64,000 nucleotides of DNA from positions 186,001 through 250,000 of the forward strand of contig JADCFQ010000007.1 in assembly GCA_020249435.1 (NCBI GenBank), in the 5' to 3' direction. The first letter of the stretch is position 1. Each line of letters begins with the position of its first letter. This document shows, piece by piece, positions 33,641-42,595 of this stretch. The position numbers and the translations under genes were made by a program. This DNA comes from Roseomonas sp. Lineage in GTDB: Bacteria > Pseudomonadota > Alphaproteobacteria > Acetobacterales > Acetobacteraceae. The notes beneath the pieces were generated by a model that did no database searches, was not told the origin of the DNA, and was given only the letters and a program-made list of their open reading frames with translations.

Positions 33641-34612
33641 ATGCAAAGACGCGTTTTTCTGGCCGGGGCCGCTGCGTTCCCCTTCGCCGCACCTGCGCTG
33701 GCGCAGGACAATTTCCCATCGCGCGCCGTTTCCATCGTGGTCGCCTTCCCGCCCGGCGGGCAGGCGGATGTGGTGGGCAGGCCGGTGGCGGCGGTGCTGG
33801 AAAGGCTGTGGCGCGTGCCGGTACCGATCACCAATCGCGGTGGCGCGGCAGGCGAAATCGGCAATGGTTTCGTCGCCCGCAGCGCACCCGATGGCTATAC
33901 GCTGCTAATGGGTCTTTCTTCCATGACCTTCCTGCCGGAAGCTGCGCGCATCAATGGCCGCACGCCGGCCTATACGCCCGATATGCTGACGCCGATTGCG
34001 TTATTCTCCGCCGATCCGACAGTCTTGGTGGTGCCAGCAGCAAGCCCCATTCGCACCATTGAAGAATTCATCGCCGAAGTGCGCGCAAAGCCAGGGCAGA
34101 TCGCCTATTCCTCGGCGGGGAATTACTCGGCCTTGCATGTGCCGATGGCGATGCTGTCTCAGGCGGCAGGCTTGCAGATGCTGCATGTGCCCTTCCAGGG
34201 TGGCGGTCCGGCGCTGACCGCGATTTTGAGCGGACAGGTGCAGGCGCTTTCCTCAGGCCCCGGCCCGGTCGCGCAGCATGTGCGTGATGGGCGGTTGCGC
34301 GCACTCGCCACCTGGGGCCGTCAGCGGCTCAAGGGGTTTGAGGATGTGCCGACGCTGGTGGAGAAAGGCTTTGCGGATGTGGAATTCTACATCTGGGTCG
34401 GGCTTTTCGCGCCTGCTGGCACGCCGCCCGCGATTATTGATCGCATTCGCGACGCATCGCGCCAGGTGGCGCAGGATCCGGATTTCATCCGCATCATGGC
34501 AGGCAGCGGCAATACGCTCGATTTCCGCGAGGGCGATGCCTTCCGGCGCTTTTATGATGAGGATGCGGGCAGGTTGCTCCGCGTGATCCGGGCGCTGGGC
34601 AAGATTGAATAG
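33641..34612 (+). CDS. TctC/Bug-family periplasmic binding protein
   Basis: A 323-residue receptor with signal MQRRVFLAGAAAFPFAAPALAQ, then FPSRAVSIVVAFPPGGQADVVGRPV, ITNRGGAAGEIGNGFVARSAPDGYTLL and LHVPFQGGGPALTAILSGQVQ. GGGAGG precedes ATG 33641. It is the third gene of the amidase-FAH-TctC operon and is followed by a hairpin terminator, so its ligand is plausibly the amidase or FAH substrate. Confidence 0.92.
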   Translation: MQRRVFLAGAAAFPFAAPALAQDNFPSRAVSIVVAFPPGGQADVVGRPVAAVLERLWRVPVPITNRGGAAGEIGNGFVARSAPDGYTLLMGLSSMTFLPEAARINGRTPAYTPDMLTPIALFSADPTVLVVPAASPIRTIEEFIAEVRAKPGQIAYSSAGNYSALHVPMAMLSQAAGLQMLHVPFQGGGPALTAILSGQVQALSSGPGPVAQHVRDGRLRALATWGRQRLKGFEDVPTLVEKGFADVEFYIWVGLFAPAGTPPAIIDRIRDASRQVAQDPDFIRIMAGSGNTLDFREGDAFRRFYDEDAGRLLRVIRALGKIE

Positions 34613-34619
34613 CGCCCTT

Positions 34620-34648
34620 GCCTGCGCTGCATCGCTGGCGCAGGCTTT
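34620..34648 (+). terminator. Rho-independent terminator
   Basis: GCCTGCGC-(10 bases)-GCGCAGGC followed by TTT, seven bases after the TctC stop and about 30 bases before the M20 peptidase start. It should end the amidase-FAH-TctC transcript. Confidence 0.6.
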
Positions 34649-34677
34649 CGTCTGGTTTTGACAAATTCGAGGATAGA

Positions 34678-35856
34678 ATGACCACCGAAGCGCAAATCAC
34701 TGGCTGGCTTGCCACGCAACAGGACGCCATGCTCGCTGAGCTCAAGGAAATGGTGAATACCGATGGCGGTTCCTATGACAAGCCGGGCGTGGATCGCACT
34801 GGCGCCCAGGTGAAGCGCTTCCTGGAAGGCCAGGGCATCGCGGTGGAGGTGGTGCCGCGCGAAAAACATGGCGATTGCCTGCGCGGCATTGTGCCTGGCG
34901 CGCATGAAATCGCTTCCGGCAATCAGCAGAAGAATATCGTGCTGATGGGGCATCGGGATACGGTTTTCCCGAAGGGCGAACCGGATCGCCGGCCTTTCAC
35001 CATTCAGGGCAATATCGCCTATGGGCCGGGTGTGGCCGATATGAAGGCCGGCATTGTCATGAATATGTTCGTCCTTGCCGCCTTCCATAAATTCGGCGGC
35101 GCGCCAGGGCCTTTGGTTGGGCTTTTTACCGGGGATGAGGAAATCGGCAGCCCCGAAGGGCGCCCGGTGATTGAAAATGAAGCCCGCAGCGCGCGCGTGG
35201 TCTTCAATAGCGAACCGGGCCGGCCTTCCGGCAATGTGGTGACGGGCCGCAAGGGAGGCGTGTTTTCCGTGGTGGATATTGAAGGCAAGGCAGCGCATTC
35301 AGGCGGCAATTTCGAAGCTGGCATCAGCGCCATTGGTGAAGCGGCGCAAAAGATTGTCGCCATTCACGCGCTGACGGATCTGAAGCGCGGCATTACGCTG
35401 AATGTTGGCCTGGTGAGCGGCGGGCAGAGCGTGAATACCGTCGCCCCCGCCTGCCAATTCCAGATTGATCTGCGTTACGTTGAATTGGCGGATCGCGATG
35501 AGGTTGTCGGCAAGCTGCATGACATTGTCGCGAAATCCTTCGTGCCCGGCACCAAGGCGAAGCTGGTGATCAAGGGTGAATTCCTGCCCTTGAATGCAAC
35601 GCCGGCCAGTGAGCGTGTCTTCGCGCTTTACCAAGGTGCCGCAGCAGATAGCGGCCTGAAAGTGGCTGGCGAGTTTTCCGGCGGCTGCGCCGATAGCGGT
35701 TTCACGGCGGCGATTGGCGCGCCCACGATTTGCGCGGTCGGTCCCGTGGGCGGCAAGGCGCATAGCCCGGAAGAGTATCTCGAGATTGACAGCATGGTGC
35801 CGCGCGCCCAGGCCATGGCGCGCGCCATCATGCGCTTGGAAAAGGCGGGGCTTTAA
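34678..35856 (+). CDS. M20-family metallopeptidase (glutamate carboxypeptidase-like)
   Basis: A 392-residue zinc hydrolase. It has LMGHRDTVFPKGE, GPGVADMKAGIVM, FTGDEEIGSPEGR and a late GGKAHSPEEY histidine, so all metal ligand regions are present, plus an inserted dimerisation domain from about residue 190 to 300. There is no signal peptide. Substrates are N-acyl or peptide-like amides such as glutamyl conjugates. It lies after a terminator, so it may have its own promoter, and is convergent with a TctC gene. Confidence 0.92.
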   Translation: MTTEAQITGWLATQQDAMLAELKEMVNTDGGSYDKPGVDRTGAQVKRFLEGQGIAVEVVPREKHGDCLRGIVPGAHEIASGNQQKNIVLMGHRDTVFPKGEPDRRPFTIQGNIAYGPGVADMKAGIVMNMFVLAAFHKFGGAPGPLVGLFTGDEEIGSPEGRPVIENEARSARVVFNSEPGRPSGNVVTGRKGGVFSVVDIEGKAAHSGGNFEAGISAIGEAAQKIVAIHALTDLKRGITLNVGLVSGGQSVNTVAPACQFQIDLRYVELADRDEVVGKLHDIVAKSFVPGTKAKLVIKGEFLPLNATPASERVFALYQGAAADSGLKVAGEFSGGCADSGFTAAIGAPTICAVGPVGGKAHSPEEYLEIDSMVPRAQAMARAIMRLEKAGL

Positions 35857-35862
35857 CTTGCC

Positions 35863-36831
35863 CTAACCTCGCCAGGGGCGCACCTGCCACAACCGCTTCA
35901 GGCGATCATCCACGGATTGCGCGAAGGCACGATATTCGGCGCCGACCATGGTATTGAGCGGCATGAAATTCCGTGCCGCTTCACGCTTGAAATTCTCATC
36001 GGCCAAGGCCGTGCGGAAGGCTGCTTCCAGCCGCGCCACAATGGCGGGCGGCATATTGGGCGGACCGATAATGCCGCGGCTGGCGCCATGCACCAGATCA
36101 AAACCCAATTCGCGGAAAGTGGGCACATCGGCGGCTTCTGGCTGACGCGCTGCGGCCGCCTGCGCCAACATCCGCACCTTGCCCTCACGCGCCAATTGCA
36201 GCGCGTCATTCACATTGATCGCCGCGACATCCATATTGCCGCCAAGCAATTGCGGAATAAGCGGCGCCGCGCCAGCAAAGGGCACCTGGATCATGGGCTT
36301 GAGGCCCGCCAATTCCTCAAAATGCAGCACGAAAAGATGGTCATCACTGCCGATACCCGTGGTGGCATAGGTGATCTGTTCTGGCCGGGCCTTGGCCGCC
36401 GCCACCAAATCCTGCAAGGTCTTCAGCGGACTGTCGGCGCGCACATAAAAGCAATTGGCGTCTTCGACGATATTGCAGAGGAAGGTGAAATCCATCGCGC
36501 GGTAACGCACCTTGCGTTCCAGCGGAATGGCGTTATGCGCGGGGATGGTGGTGGCGCCGATGGTATAGCCATCCGCCGCCGCATTGAAGGTGGCTTCAAG
36601 GCCGATCTGCCCGGCAGCGCCGGTGCGGTTGATGATGACGGGCCTGAGGCTCGGGATCTGCGCCGCCACCAGCGGCATGACCAAGCGCGTCATGATATCC
36701 ACGCCGCCGCCGGCGGGGAAAGGCACGATCACTTCCATGGGCCTATCACCCGGCCAGGCGGTCTGCGCCCGCACAATGGAAGGGGTGGCAAGCAGGCTTG
36801 CGGATGCCAAAAGGCTGCGGCGATTGATCAT
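35863..36831 (-). CDS. TctC/Bug-family periplasmic binding protein
   Basis: A 322-residue receptor with signal MINRRSLLASASLLATPSIVRAQ, then WPGDRPMEVIVPFPAGGGVDIMTRLV, VIINRTGAAGQIGLEATFNAAADGYTIG. The later segment IQVPFAGAAPLIPQLLGGNMD replaces the usual VPYRG. It closely resembles the next TctC gene on the same strand (GGGVD, INRTGAAGQIGLEA/ISNRPGASGQLGMEA, FNAAADGYTIGTT/FNAAPDGYTLGTI), so the two look like paralogues from a local duplication. Confidence 0.92.
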   Translation of the reverse strand: MINRRSLLASASLLATPSIVRAQTAWPGDRPMEVIVPFPAGGGVDIMTRLVMPLVAAQIPSLRPVIINRTGAAGQIGLEATFNAAADGYTIGATTIPAHNAIPLERKVRYRAMDFTFLCNIVEDANCFYVRADSPLKTLQDLVAAAKARPEQITYATTGIGSDDHLFVLHFEELAGLKPMIQVPFAGAAPLIPQLLGGNMDVAAINVNDALQLAREGKVRMLAQAAAARQPEAADVPTFRELGFDLVHGASRGIIGPPNMPPAIVARLEAAFRTALADENFKREAARNFMPLNTMVGAEYRAFAQSVDDRLKRLWQVRPWRG

Positions 36832-36908
36832 TGTTTTTCCTCCCGTGCTTGAATGCGAAGCCTAAAGGCGATGGACGCCGAAGCGCAACTTACCTGATCA
36901 AAAACTGC

Positions 36909-37880
36909 TCACCGCCGCCAGGGCCGGCGGGCGAAAAGCGCGCGCACAGCCTCCCCTTCCGCCAGCACCATGGCGCGATATTCCGCGCCCACCAAAGGGC
37001 GCAGCGGCAGTGAGACCTTCTCCGCTTCCTGTGCGAAGCGGGGATCGGCCAAGGTTTCGCGAAAGGCGGCTTCCAGCATCCGCACCGTCTCCGCCGGCAG
37101 GCCAGGCGGGCCGACAACGCCGCGGGCGCTGCCGATCACGACATCGAAGCCCAATTCACGGAAGGTCGGCACTTGCGCGGCGGCCGACCAACGCTCGGGC
37201 GATGCTTGCGCGAGGCAGCGGATACGCCCTTCACGCATCAGAACGATCCCCTCGCTCATGTTGAAGGAAGCGACATCCACCGCGCCCGAGAGCAAATCCC
37301 GCTGTACCTGCGCCGTGCCATTGAAGGGCGCATGCAGGGCGCGGATATCGGCGGCCTCTTCCAAGCCCAGCAGCACGAGGTGATCATCGGAACCAACGCC
37401 GGCGGCACTGCCAACCGAAAGCGCTTCGGGCTTTTCGCGCAACCTTGCGACCAGATCGCCCAGGCTTCTCAGCGGCGAGTTTGCCAGCACCCACAGGCCG
37501 CAGGCATCATCAACAATATTGGCGATATAGGTGAATTCCTCCGCCTTCCAGCGCACCGGGCGTTCCAGCGGCAGAGTGGAGACATTCAAGCTGCCAATGG
37601 TGCCGAGCGTATAGCCATCAGGGGCCGCGTTGAAGATCGCCTCCATGCCAAGCTGACCAGAAGCGCCGGGACGATTGCTGATGACAAAGCGCACGCCGGG
37701 CAGGCGCGGCGTGACCTGATGCGTCGCAAAGCGCGCCGTTGCATCCACGCCGCCCCCTGGTGGGAAGGGCACAATGACTTCAATGGCGCGATCCTGCGGC
37801 CAGGCCGCACGAGCTGGCCTGATCCAAGGCGTGGCGAGCGCCCCGCCTGCCAGAAACAATGCTTGACGCCGCGTGACCAT
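36909..37880 (-). CDS. TctC/Bug-family periplasmic binding protein
   Basis: A 323-residue receptor with signal MVTRRQALFLAGGALATPWIRPARA, then WPQDRAIEVIVPFPPGGGVDATARF and ISNRPGASGQLGMEAIFNAAPDGYTLG. GGGGGAA precedes ATG 37880; the ORF-track start at 38324 overlaps the divergent thioesterase. It is a sister of the TctC gene downstream on the same strand, about 77 bases apart. Shared features include ARGVVGPPGLPAETV versus SRGIIGPPNMPPAIV near the C-terminus. Confidence 0.92.
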   Translation of the reverse strand: MVTRRQALFLAGGALATPWIRPARAAWPQDRAIEVIVPFPPGGGVDATARFATHQVTPRLPGVRFVISNRPGASGQLGMEAIFNAAPDGYTLGTIGSLNVSTLPLERPVRWKAEEFTYIANIVDDACGLWVLANSPLRSLGDLVARLREKPEALSVGSAAGVGSDDHLVLLGLEEAADIRALHAPFNGTAQVQRDLLSGAVDVASFNMSEGIVLMREGRIRCLAQASPERWSAAAQVPTFRELGFDVVIGSARGVVGPPGLPAETVRMLEAAFRETLADPRFAQEAEKVSLPLRPLVGAEYRAMVLAEGEAVRALFARRPWRR

Positions 37881-38021
37881 GGTTCCCCCGGTGGTTTTCT
37901 TGAGACTGATGTTAGCGCCCCCTGCCCCGGCGGCAAGAAAATTCAGCGCTTGTGCACCCCCGTGATGCCAGCGGCACCTGATCAGGCTAGAACAGGGCTT
38001 GCAAGCACGGGGGGGATCGGG

Positions 38022-38471
38022 ATGTTGGACGCAGCAACACGCGCAGAATTTCAGGTCGAAGGCCATTGGGCCATGGCGCGGCGGCATCGCATTCGCTGGA
38101 TCCAATGCGACATCTACGCCCATATCAACCACGCTGCCTATTTCACGATGTTTGAGGATATGCGGATTGATTGGTGGCTGGCCTCGGGCGGGCGCTTTGG
38201 TGCCGATACGGATGGCCCGGTGGTGGCTTCGATCGAAGCGAAATACCTCCGCCCCGGACATTTCAATGAGGATGTGCTGCTGACCGTGCGCGCGGTGAGT
38301 TTCCGGCGCAGTTCCTTCATCCATGAATATGGCCTCTGGCGCGATGGGCTATTGTGTTCCGGCCGCGCAGTATGCGTGATTGTGAATAACGCGACCGGCG
38401 CGAAGGCGCCGATTTCAGACGCTTTGCGGGAAGTGATGCTGACGCGCGATCAGGCGATTGCAGAGGGTTGA
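38022..38471 (+). CDS. Hot-dog fold acyl-CoA thioesterase
   Basis: A 149-residue 4HBT-type thioesterase. The active-site helix reads IRWIQCDIYAHINHAAYFTMFED. The usual Asp is kept, but the usual Gly-His-x-Asn is AHINH. It probably hydrolyses an acyl-CoA in the cytoplasm. The 37173 start in the ORF track is antisense to the TctC gene; ATG 38022 with GGGGGGATCGGG upstream starts the homologous part. It is divergent from the TctC gene by 141 bases. Confidence 0.83.
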   Translation: MLDAATRAEFQVEGHWAMARRHRIRWIQCDIYAHINHAAYFTMFEDMRIDWWLASGGRFGADTDGPVVASIEAKYLRPGHFNEDVLLTVRAVSFRRSSFIHEYGLWRDGLLCSGRAVCVIVNNATGAKAPISDALREVMLTRDQAIAEG

Positions 38472-38505
38472 CCCATGCCTGGCAATGCTGCGTCCAAATG
38501 CCGGT

Positions 38506-39489
38506 TTATTCGGCTACGGCGCCGGAAGCACGCACCAATGGCCCCCATCTTTCGTAATCGGCCCTGACCATGGCTGAATAGGCCTCACGCGATATATTCC
38601 CGGGCGTTGCATCAAACTCCGCCATACGTTCAACCACATGGGGGGTTTTCAGCACCTCGCTCACTTCACGGTGCAGCCGATCAAGAATGGGCGTGGGTGT
38701 GGCGCTTGGCATGGAAAGGCCGAACCAACCATAGGTCACCAAGTCAAAGCCCTGTTCGCGGAAGGTCGGGATATCGGGGAAGCTGCGGCTACGGGTTTCT
38801 CCAGCAATCGCAATCGGGCGCACGGCACCCTGCCGGATATGGGCGGCCGCGGATGGCAGGCTATCAGACATGCCATGCACTTCGCCCCCGAGCACCGCCG
38901 CCATGGCCGGACCTGCACCACGATAGGCAACATGGTTCAGCGTGGCACCACTGACATTGCCAAACAGCACGATCAGCATGTGATTGAGCGAACCGGAACC
39001 TGACGACGCCATATTCAGGCCGCCATTGGTTGTGCGGGCAAGCCGTACCAGATCATTCAGGTTCTGGGCGGGCACGCGATTATTCGCGACAAAGACAAGA
39101 TGATTGGTCGACAGCAGCACAACATGGCTGAAGTCCCGAATAGGATCATATTGCACGTTTCGATAAAGCGCAGGACCAATCGCCATGACGGTGCTGGATG
39201 CGAGCACCATGGTATAACCATCAGGTTCAGAACGTGCGACATGGGTGGTTGCAATAGTGCCGCCGGCCCCGGCGCGATTCTCCACAATCACCGGCTGGCC
39301 CAGCCGTTCCTGCAAACCCGTCGCGACCAATCGCGCGATGATATCTGTTGAACCGCCCGGGGCAAAGGTCACCACCAGCCGCAAAGGTCGCGTTGGCCAG
39401 GCGGGGACAATACTTGGCTGGGCCAAGGATGATGGCGCCGCTGCAATGACACCTAGCCCCATCATGGCTGCACGACGATTTATTGGCAT
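38506..39489 (-). CDS. TctC/Bug-family periplasmic binding protein
   Basis: A 327-residue receptor: signal MPINRRAAMMGLGVIAAAPSSLAQ, WPTRPLRLVVTFAPGGSTDIIARLV, VIVENRAGAGGTIATTHVARSEPDGYTMVL, NHVAYRGAGPAMAAVLGGEVH. GGAGGG is ten bases before ATG 39489, ten codons after the ORF-track start. It is divergent from the acyl-CoA synthetase gene across 182 bases in which I see no further gene. Confidence 0.92.
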   Translation of the reverse strand: MPINRRAAMMGLGVIAAAPSSLAQPSIVPAWPTRPLRLVVTFAPGGSTDIIARLVATGLQERLGQPVIVENRAGAGGTIATTHVARSEPDGYTMVLASSTVMAIGPALYRNVQYDPIRDFSHVVLLSTNHLVFVANNRVPAQNLNDLVRLARTTNGGLNMASSGSGSLNHMLIVLFGNVSGATLNHVAYRGAGPAMAAVLGGEVHGMSDSLPSAAAHIRQGAVRPIAIAGETRSRSFPDIPTFREQGFDLVTYGWFGLSMPSATPTPILDRLHREVSEVLKTPHVVERMAEFDATPGNISREAYSAMVRADYERWGPLVRASGAVAE

Positions 39490-39671
39490 GAATGGGTATC
39501 CCTCCGGCTTGGGCGCCAAGCACCTGGCGGCGCAGCGCCTCTTTTTGTGGCAGCCTGAAAGCTCTGACGCGGCGCGTCAACACACCCCTATAGCGCAAGG
39601 CTTTTGGCAGAGCCTATGCTTCATGCTGACATGCCATGAAAAGCCGCCGCGCGGCGTAAGGGAGGAACGCC

Positions 39672-41819
39672 TTGCTTCCAGAATGTTTTCTGACGCCTCG
39701 GGGCATCGCCGTCATTGGGGCTTCGGAAGGAAGCGCCAAGATAGGCGGCAAGATCATGGCAACGCTGATTTCCTGCGGCTATGAAGGGCGGCTTCTGCCC
39801 ATTAATCCGCGCGGTGGTGTTCTGCACGGGCTGCCAGCCTTCAAATCCATCGCCGAGGCTCCAGGCCCCATTGACCTTGCCCTGATTGCCGTGCCCGCGC
39901 CGATTGTTGCCCAAGCTGTCGCGGAATGCGCTGGCGCGGGTATTCCCGGCGCCATTGTCTTCAGCTCTGGCTTTGGTGAGGCAGGCGTTGAAGGTGCCGC
40001 CTTGCAGCGTGATTTGCGCGCAGTGATTGAACGGACAGGCATTCGCGTGGCGGGGCCGAATGCGGAAGGCTTTTTCAATATTCGCGAAAAGATAGCACCC
40101 ACCTTCAGCCCGGCGGTTCATGTCAAAAGCATCGCAGGCCCTATTGGGCGCGATATCAGTGTTGTCGCGCAAAGCGGCGGTCTTGGTTTTGCGCTGTTCA
40201 ATCGGGGCGCCGCGCAGGGGCTTTCCTTTGGCACTATTGTCAGTGTCGGCAATCAGGTTGGCCTCGATCTCGCCGCTTTCGCGCATCACCTGATCGAGGA
40301 TGACGGTACGGCGGCGCTGCTGCTGTATCTGGAAAGCTTCACGCGACCGGATGCCTTCCTGGCCATGGCGAAGGAAGCGGCACGGCGTGGCAAGCCGTTG
40401 ATCCTGGGCAAGGCCGGACGTTCGGATGCGGGGCGCCGGGCAGCCGCTTCCCATACAGGTGCGCTGGGCGGCGAAGATGCCGCTTGTGATGCGATCCTGG
40501 CGCGCCATGGTGTGCTGCGCGGGGATGACCAGGATGAATTGCTTGATATCGCCGCCGGCCTGGTGAAGCACAGCCTGCCCGCTGGCCGGCGTGTGGCAGT
40601 GATTTCACCTTCCGGGGGTACGGGTGTTTGGTTGGCGGATGCCTGTGCGCGCTTCGGGTTGGAAGTGCCTGAAATTGACGCGGAACGCCAAGCGCGGCTC
40701 CGCGCCATCATGCCCGCCTATGGATCGCCGGTGAATCCTGTTGACCTGACTGGCCAAGGCGCCGGTGGGGGCCAAGGCGCCGCGAGCTTCGTTGATGCGC
40801 TACGCATTCTTTATGACGCACCCTATCTGGATGCCTTTATCCTGGCCGGTTCCTTCGCGCATGAGGCACGGCTGAAACGCGAAGGAGAAGCCATTCGGGA
40901 TTTCGCGCGCGGTCCAAAGCCCGTTCTACTGCATAGCTATACCCTGGTGTCAGATGAATCCCGCAGCATTCTGGAAAGGCTTGGGCTGCATTGTTTTGCC
41001 ACCGCTACGGGTACGGTGCGCGCTCTGGCGGCCATGGCGCAGTACCAGGATTTTCTAGCAACCACGCGCCCTGCCCTGCTTGCACCGCCACAGGCATTGG
41101 CCCTTGCGCCCGAAGTCGCGGCGCTGCTGGAAGGCCAGCATGGGATGCTTGCGGAATATGAAGCCAAGAACATTCTGCGCATCGCCGGGCTTTCCATGCC
41201 GCCACATGCTTTGGCGCGCAGCGCGGCAGAAGCGGCCGCCGCACAGGCCAGTTTCGCGGCACCGGTCGCTCTAAAGATTCAATCACGCGAGATTCCACAC
41301 AAGACGGAAGCGTCAGGCATTGCGCTTGATATCGCGGATGGTGCGGCAGCCCATGGCGCGTTTCATCGCATCTTGGCGGCTGCGCGTGGCTTTGCGCCGC
41401 ACGCAGTGTTAAGCGGCGTGCTGGTCGAACCCATGGCCAAGCCTGGCATTGAAATGATTCTGGGTGTGAAGCGGGATCGGGATTTCGGCCCAATGGTCAT
41501 GATTGGCTTTGGCGGCGTGCATGTTGAGGTGCTGCGTGATGTCACCTTCGCCCCCGCCCCGGTTTCACCGGATGAAGCCCTGGTCATGCTCCGCCGTTTG
41601 CGCGCCTTTCCTCTGCTGGAAGGCGTGCGTGGCGCGGATGGCGCGGACCTTCCGGCACTGGCTGCGCTGATCAGCCATGTTTCGGAAATTGCTGCCGCCA
41701 TGGGCAACCACCTACAGGAGCTTGATCTCAATCCCGTGCGGGTTCATCCCGAGAGGCAAGGGTGCAGCGTGCTTGATGCCTTGATGATACTCTCATCCGA
41801 AACGGAGGAAACCGCATGA
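39672..41819 (+). CDS. ADP-forming acyl-CoA synthetase (acetate-CoA ligase family)
   Basis: A 715-residue protein with the fused layout of NDP-forming acyl-CoA synthetases. First comes a CoA-binding Rossmann domain (GIAVIGASEGSAKIGGKIM, residues 1-130), then succinyl-CoA ligase-like domains with the conserved SHTGALGGEDAACDAIL and ISPSGGTGVWLADAC, and last an ATP-grasp domain from about residue 480 (KIQSREIPHKTEASGIALDI ... ELDLNPVRV). It makes or uses acyl-CoA with ATP. The start is TTG, supported by GGGAGG six bases upstream. Its end overlaps an enoyl-CoA hydratase gene by ATGA. Confidence 0.92.
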   Translation: MLPECFLTPRGIAVIGASEGSAKIGGKIMATLISCGYEGRLLPINPRGGVLHGLPAFKSIAEAPGPIDLALIAVPAPIVAQAVAECAGAGIPGAIVFSSGFGEAGVEGAALQRDLRAVIERTGIRVAGPNAEGFFNIREKIAPTFSPAVHVKSIAGPIGRDISVVAQSGGLGFALFNRGAAQGLSFGTIVSVGNQVGLDLAAFAHHLIEDDGTAALLLYLESFTRPDAFLAMAKEAARRGKPLILGKAGRSDAGRRAAASHTGALGGEDAACDAILARHGVLRGDDQDELLDIAAGLVKHSLPAGRRVAVISPSGGTGVWLADACARFGLEVPEIDAERQARLRAIMPAYGSPVNPVDLTGQGAGGGQGAASFVDALRILYDAPYLDAFILAGSFAHEARLKREGEAIRDFARGPKPVLLHSYTLVSDESRSILERLGLHCFATATGTVRALAAMAQYQDFLATTRPALLAPPQALALAPEVAALLEGQHGMLAEYEAKNILRIAGLSMPPHALARSAAEAAAAQASFAAPVALKIQSREIPHKTEASGIALDIADGAAAHGAFHRILAAARGFAPHAVLSGVLVEPMAKPGIEMILGVKRDRDFGPMVMIGFGGVHVEVLRDVTFAPAPVSPDEALVMLRRLRAFPLLEGVRGADGADLPALAALISHVSEIAAAMGNHLQELDLNPVRVHPERQGCSVLDALMILSSETEETA

Positions 41820-42595
41820 CCGATTATCGCTTCTGCAAGGTGCAGGATGAAGGCCGCCTACGCATCGTCACGCTGAACCGGCCAGAGGTGATGAATGCGC
41901 TGCATGCCGATGCGCATGAGGAACTGGAGAAGGTTTGGGATGAATTTGCCGCGAGCCCTGATCTTTGGGTCGGCATTGTCACGGGCGCGGGGGATCGTGC
42001 CTTTTCCGCCGGCAATGATCTGAAAATCCAGGCCGCAGGCAAGCGCCGCCCCATGCCGCCAAGCGGCTTTGCCGGCCTCACCAATCGTTTCGATCTCGAA
42101 AAGCCAGTGATTGCCGCGGTGAATGGCATTGCCATGGGTGGCGGGTTTGAAATCGCGCTTGCGTGTGATCTGATCATCGCATCCGAAAACGCTCTATTTG
42201 CCCTGCCCGAACCGCGTGTGGGGCTTGTCGCAGGTGCTGGCGGGCTGCATCGCCTGCCGCGCATGATCGGGCAGAAACAGGCGCTGGGTATGATCCTTAC
42301 TGGCCGACGCGTGCCGGCGGCCGAAGGGTTGCGGCTTGGCTTCGTGAATGATGTCGTGCCGCAAGGCCAAGCCCTGGAAGCGGCCAAGCGTTGGGCAGCG
42401 CTGATCCTGGAATGCTCGCCACTTGCCATCCGCGCGTCCAAACAGGCGGTTTATGCGGGGCTGGATGAGGAAAGCCTCGCGCGCGCGATCGGCACCATGT
42501 ATCCGGCGCAGGCGCGCAATCGCGACAGCCAGGATTACATCGAAGGCCCCAAGGCCTTCGCCGAAAAGCGCAAGCCGAATTGGCGCAATATTTAG
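41816..42595 (+). CDS. Enoyl-CoA hydratase/isomerase family protein
   Basis: A 259-residue crotonase with AFSAGNDLKIQAAGK, NGIAMGGGFEIALACDLIIAS and FALPEPRVGLVAGAGGLHRLPR, close to carnitinyl-CoA dehydratase-like and general enoyl-CoA hydratases. The Glu in PEPRVGLVAGAGG matches the catalytic position. It is translationally coupled to the acyl-CoA synthetase gene, so it presumably acts on the thioester that enzyme makes. Its stop overlaps the end of the convergent DenD-like gene by four bases. Confidence 0.92.
   Translation: MTDYRFCKVQDEGRLRIVTLNRPEVMNALHADAHEELEKVWDEFAASPDLWVGIVTGAGDRAFSAGNDLKIQAAGKRRPMPPSGFAGLTNRFDLEKPVIAAVNGIAMGGGFEIALACDLIIASENALFALPEPRVGLVAGAGGLHRLPRMIGQKQALGMILTGRRVPAAEGLRLGFVNDVVPQGQALEAAKRWAALILECSPLAIRASKQAVYAGLDEESLARAIGTMYPAQARNRDSQDYIEGPKAFAEKRKPNWRNI

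Noticed and set aside
33704-33864. Upstream part of the 386-residue minus-strand ORF 32704-33864, opposite FAH and TctC genes
   Set aside because: Antisense shadow of recognised genes; composition and lack of domains argue against it.
39490-39671. Possible small gene in the 182-base gap before the acyl-CoA synthetase
   Set aside because: No frame with a ribosome site and plausible protein composition; best taken as a divergent promoter region without a clear site.
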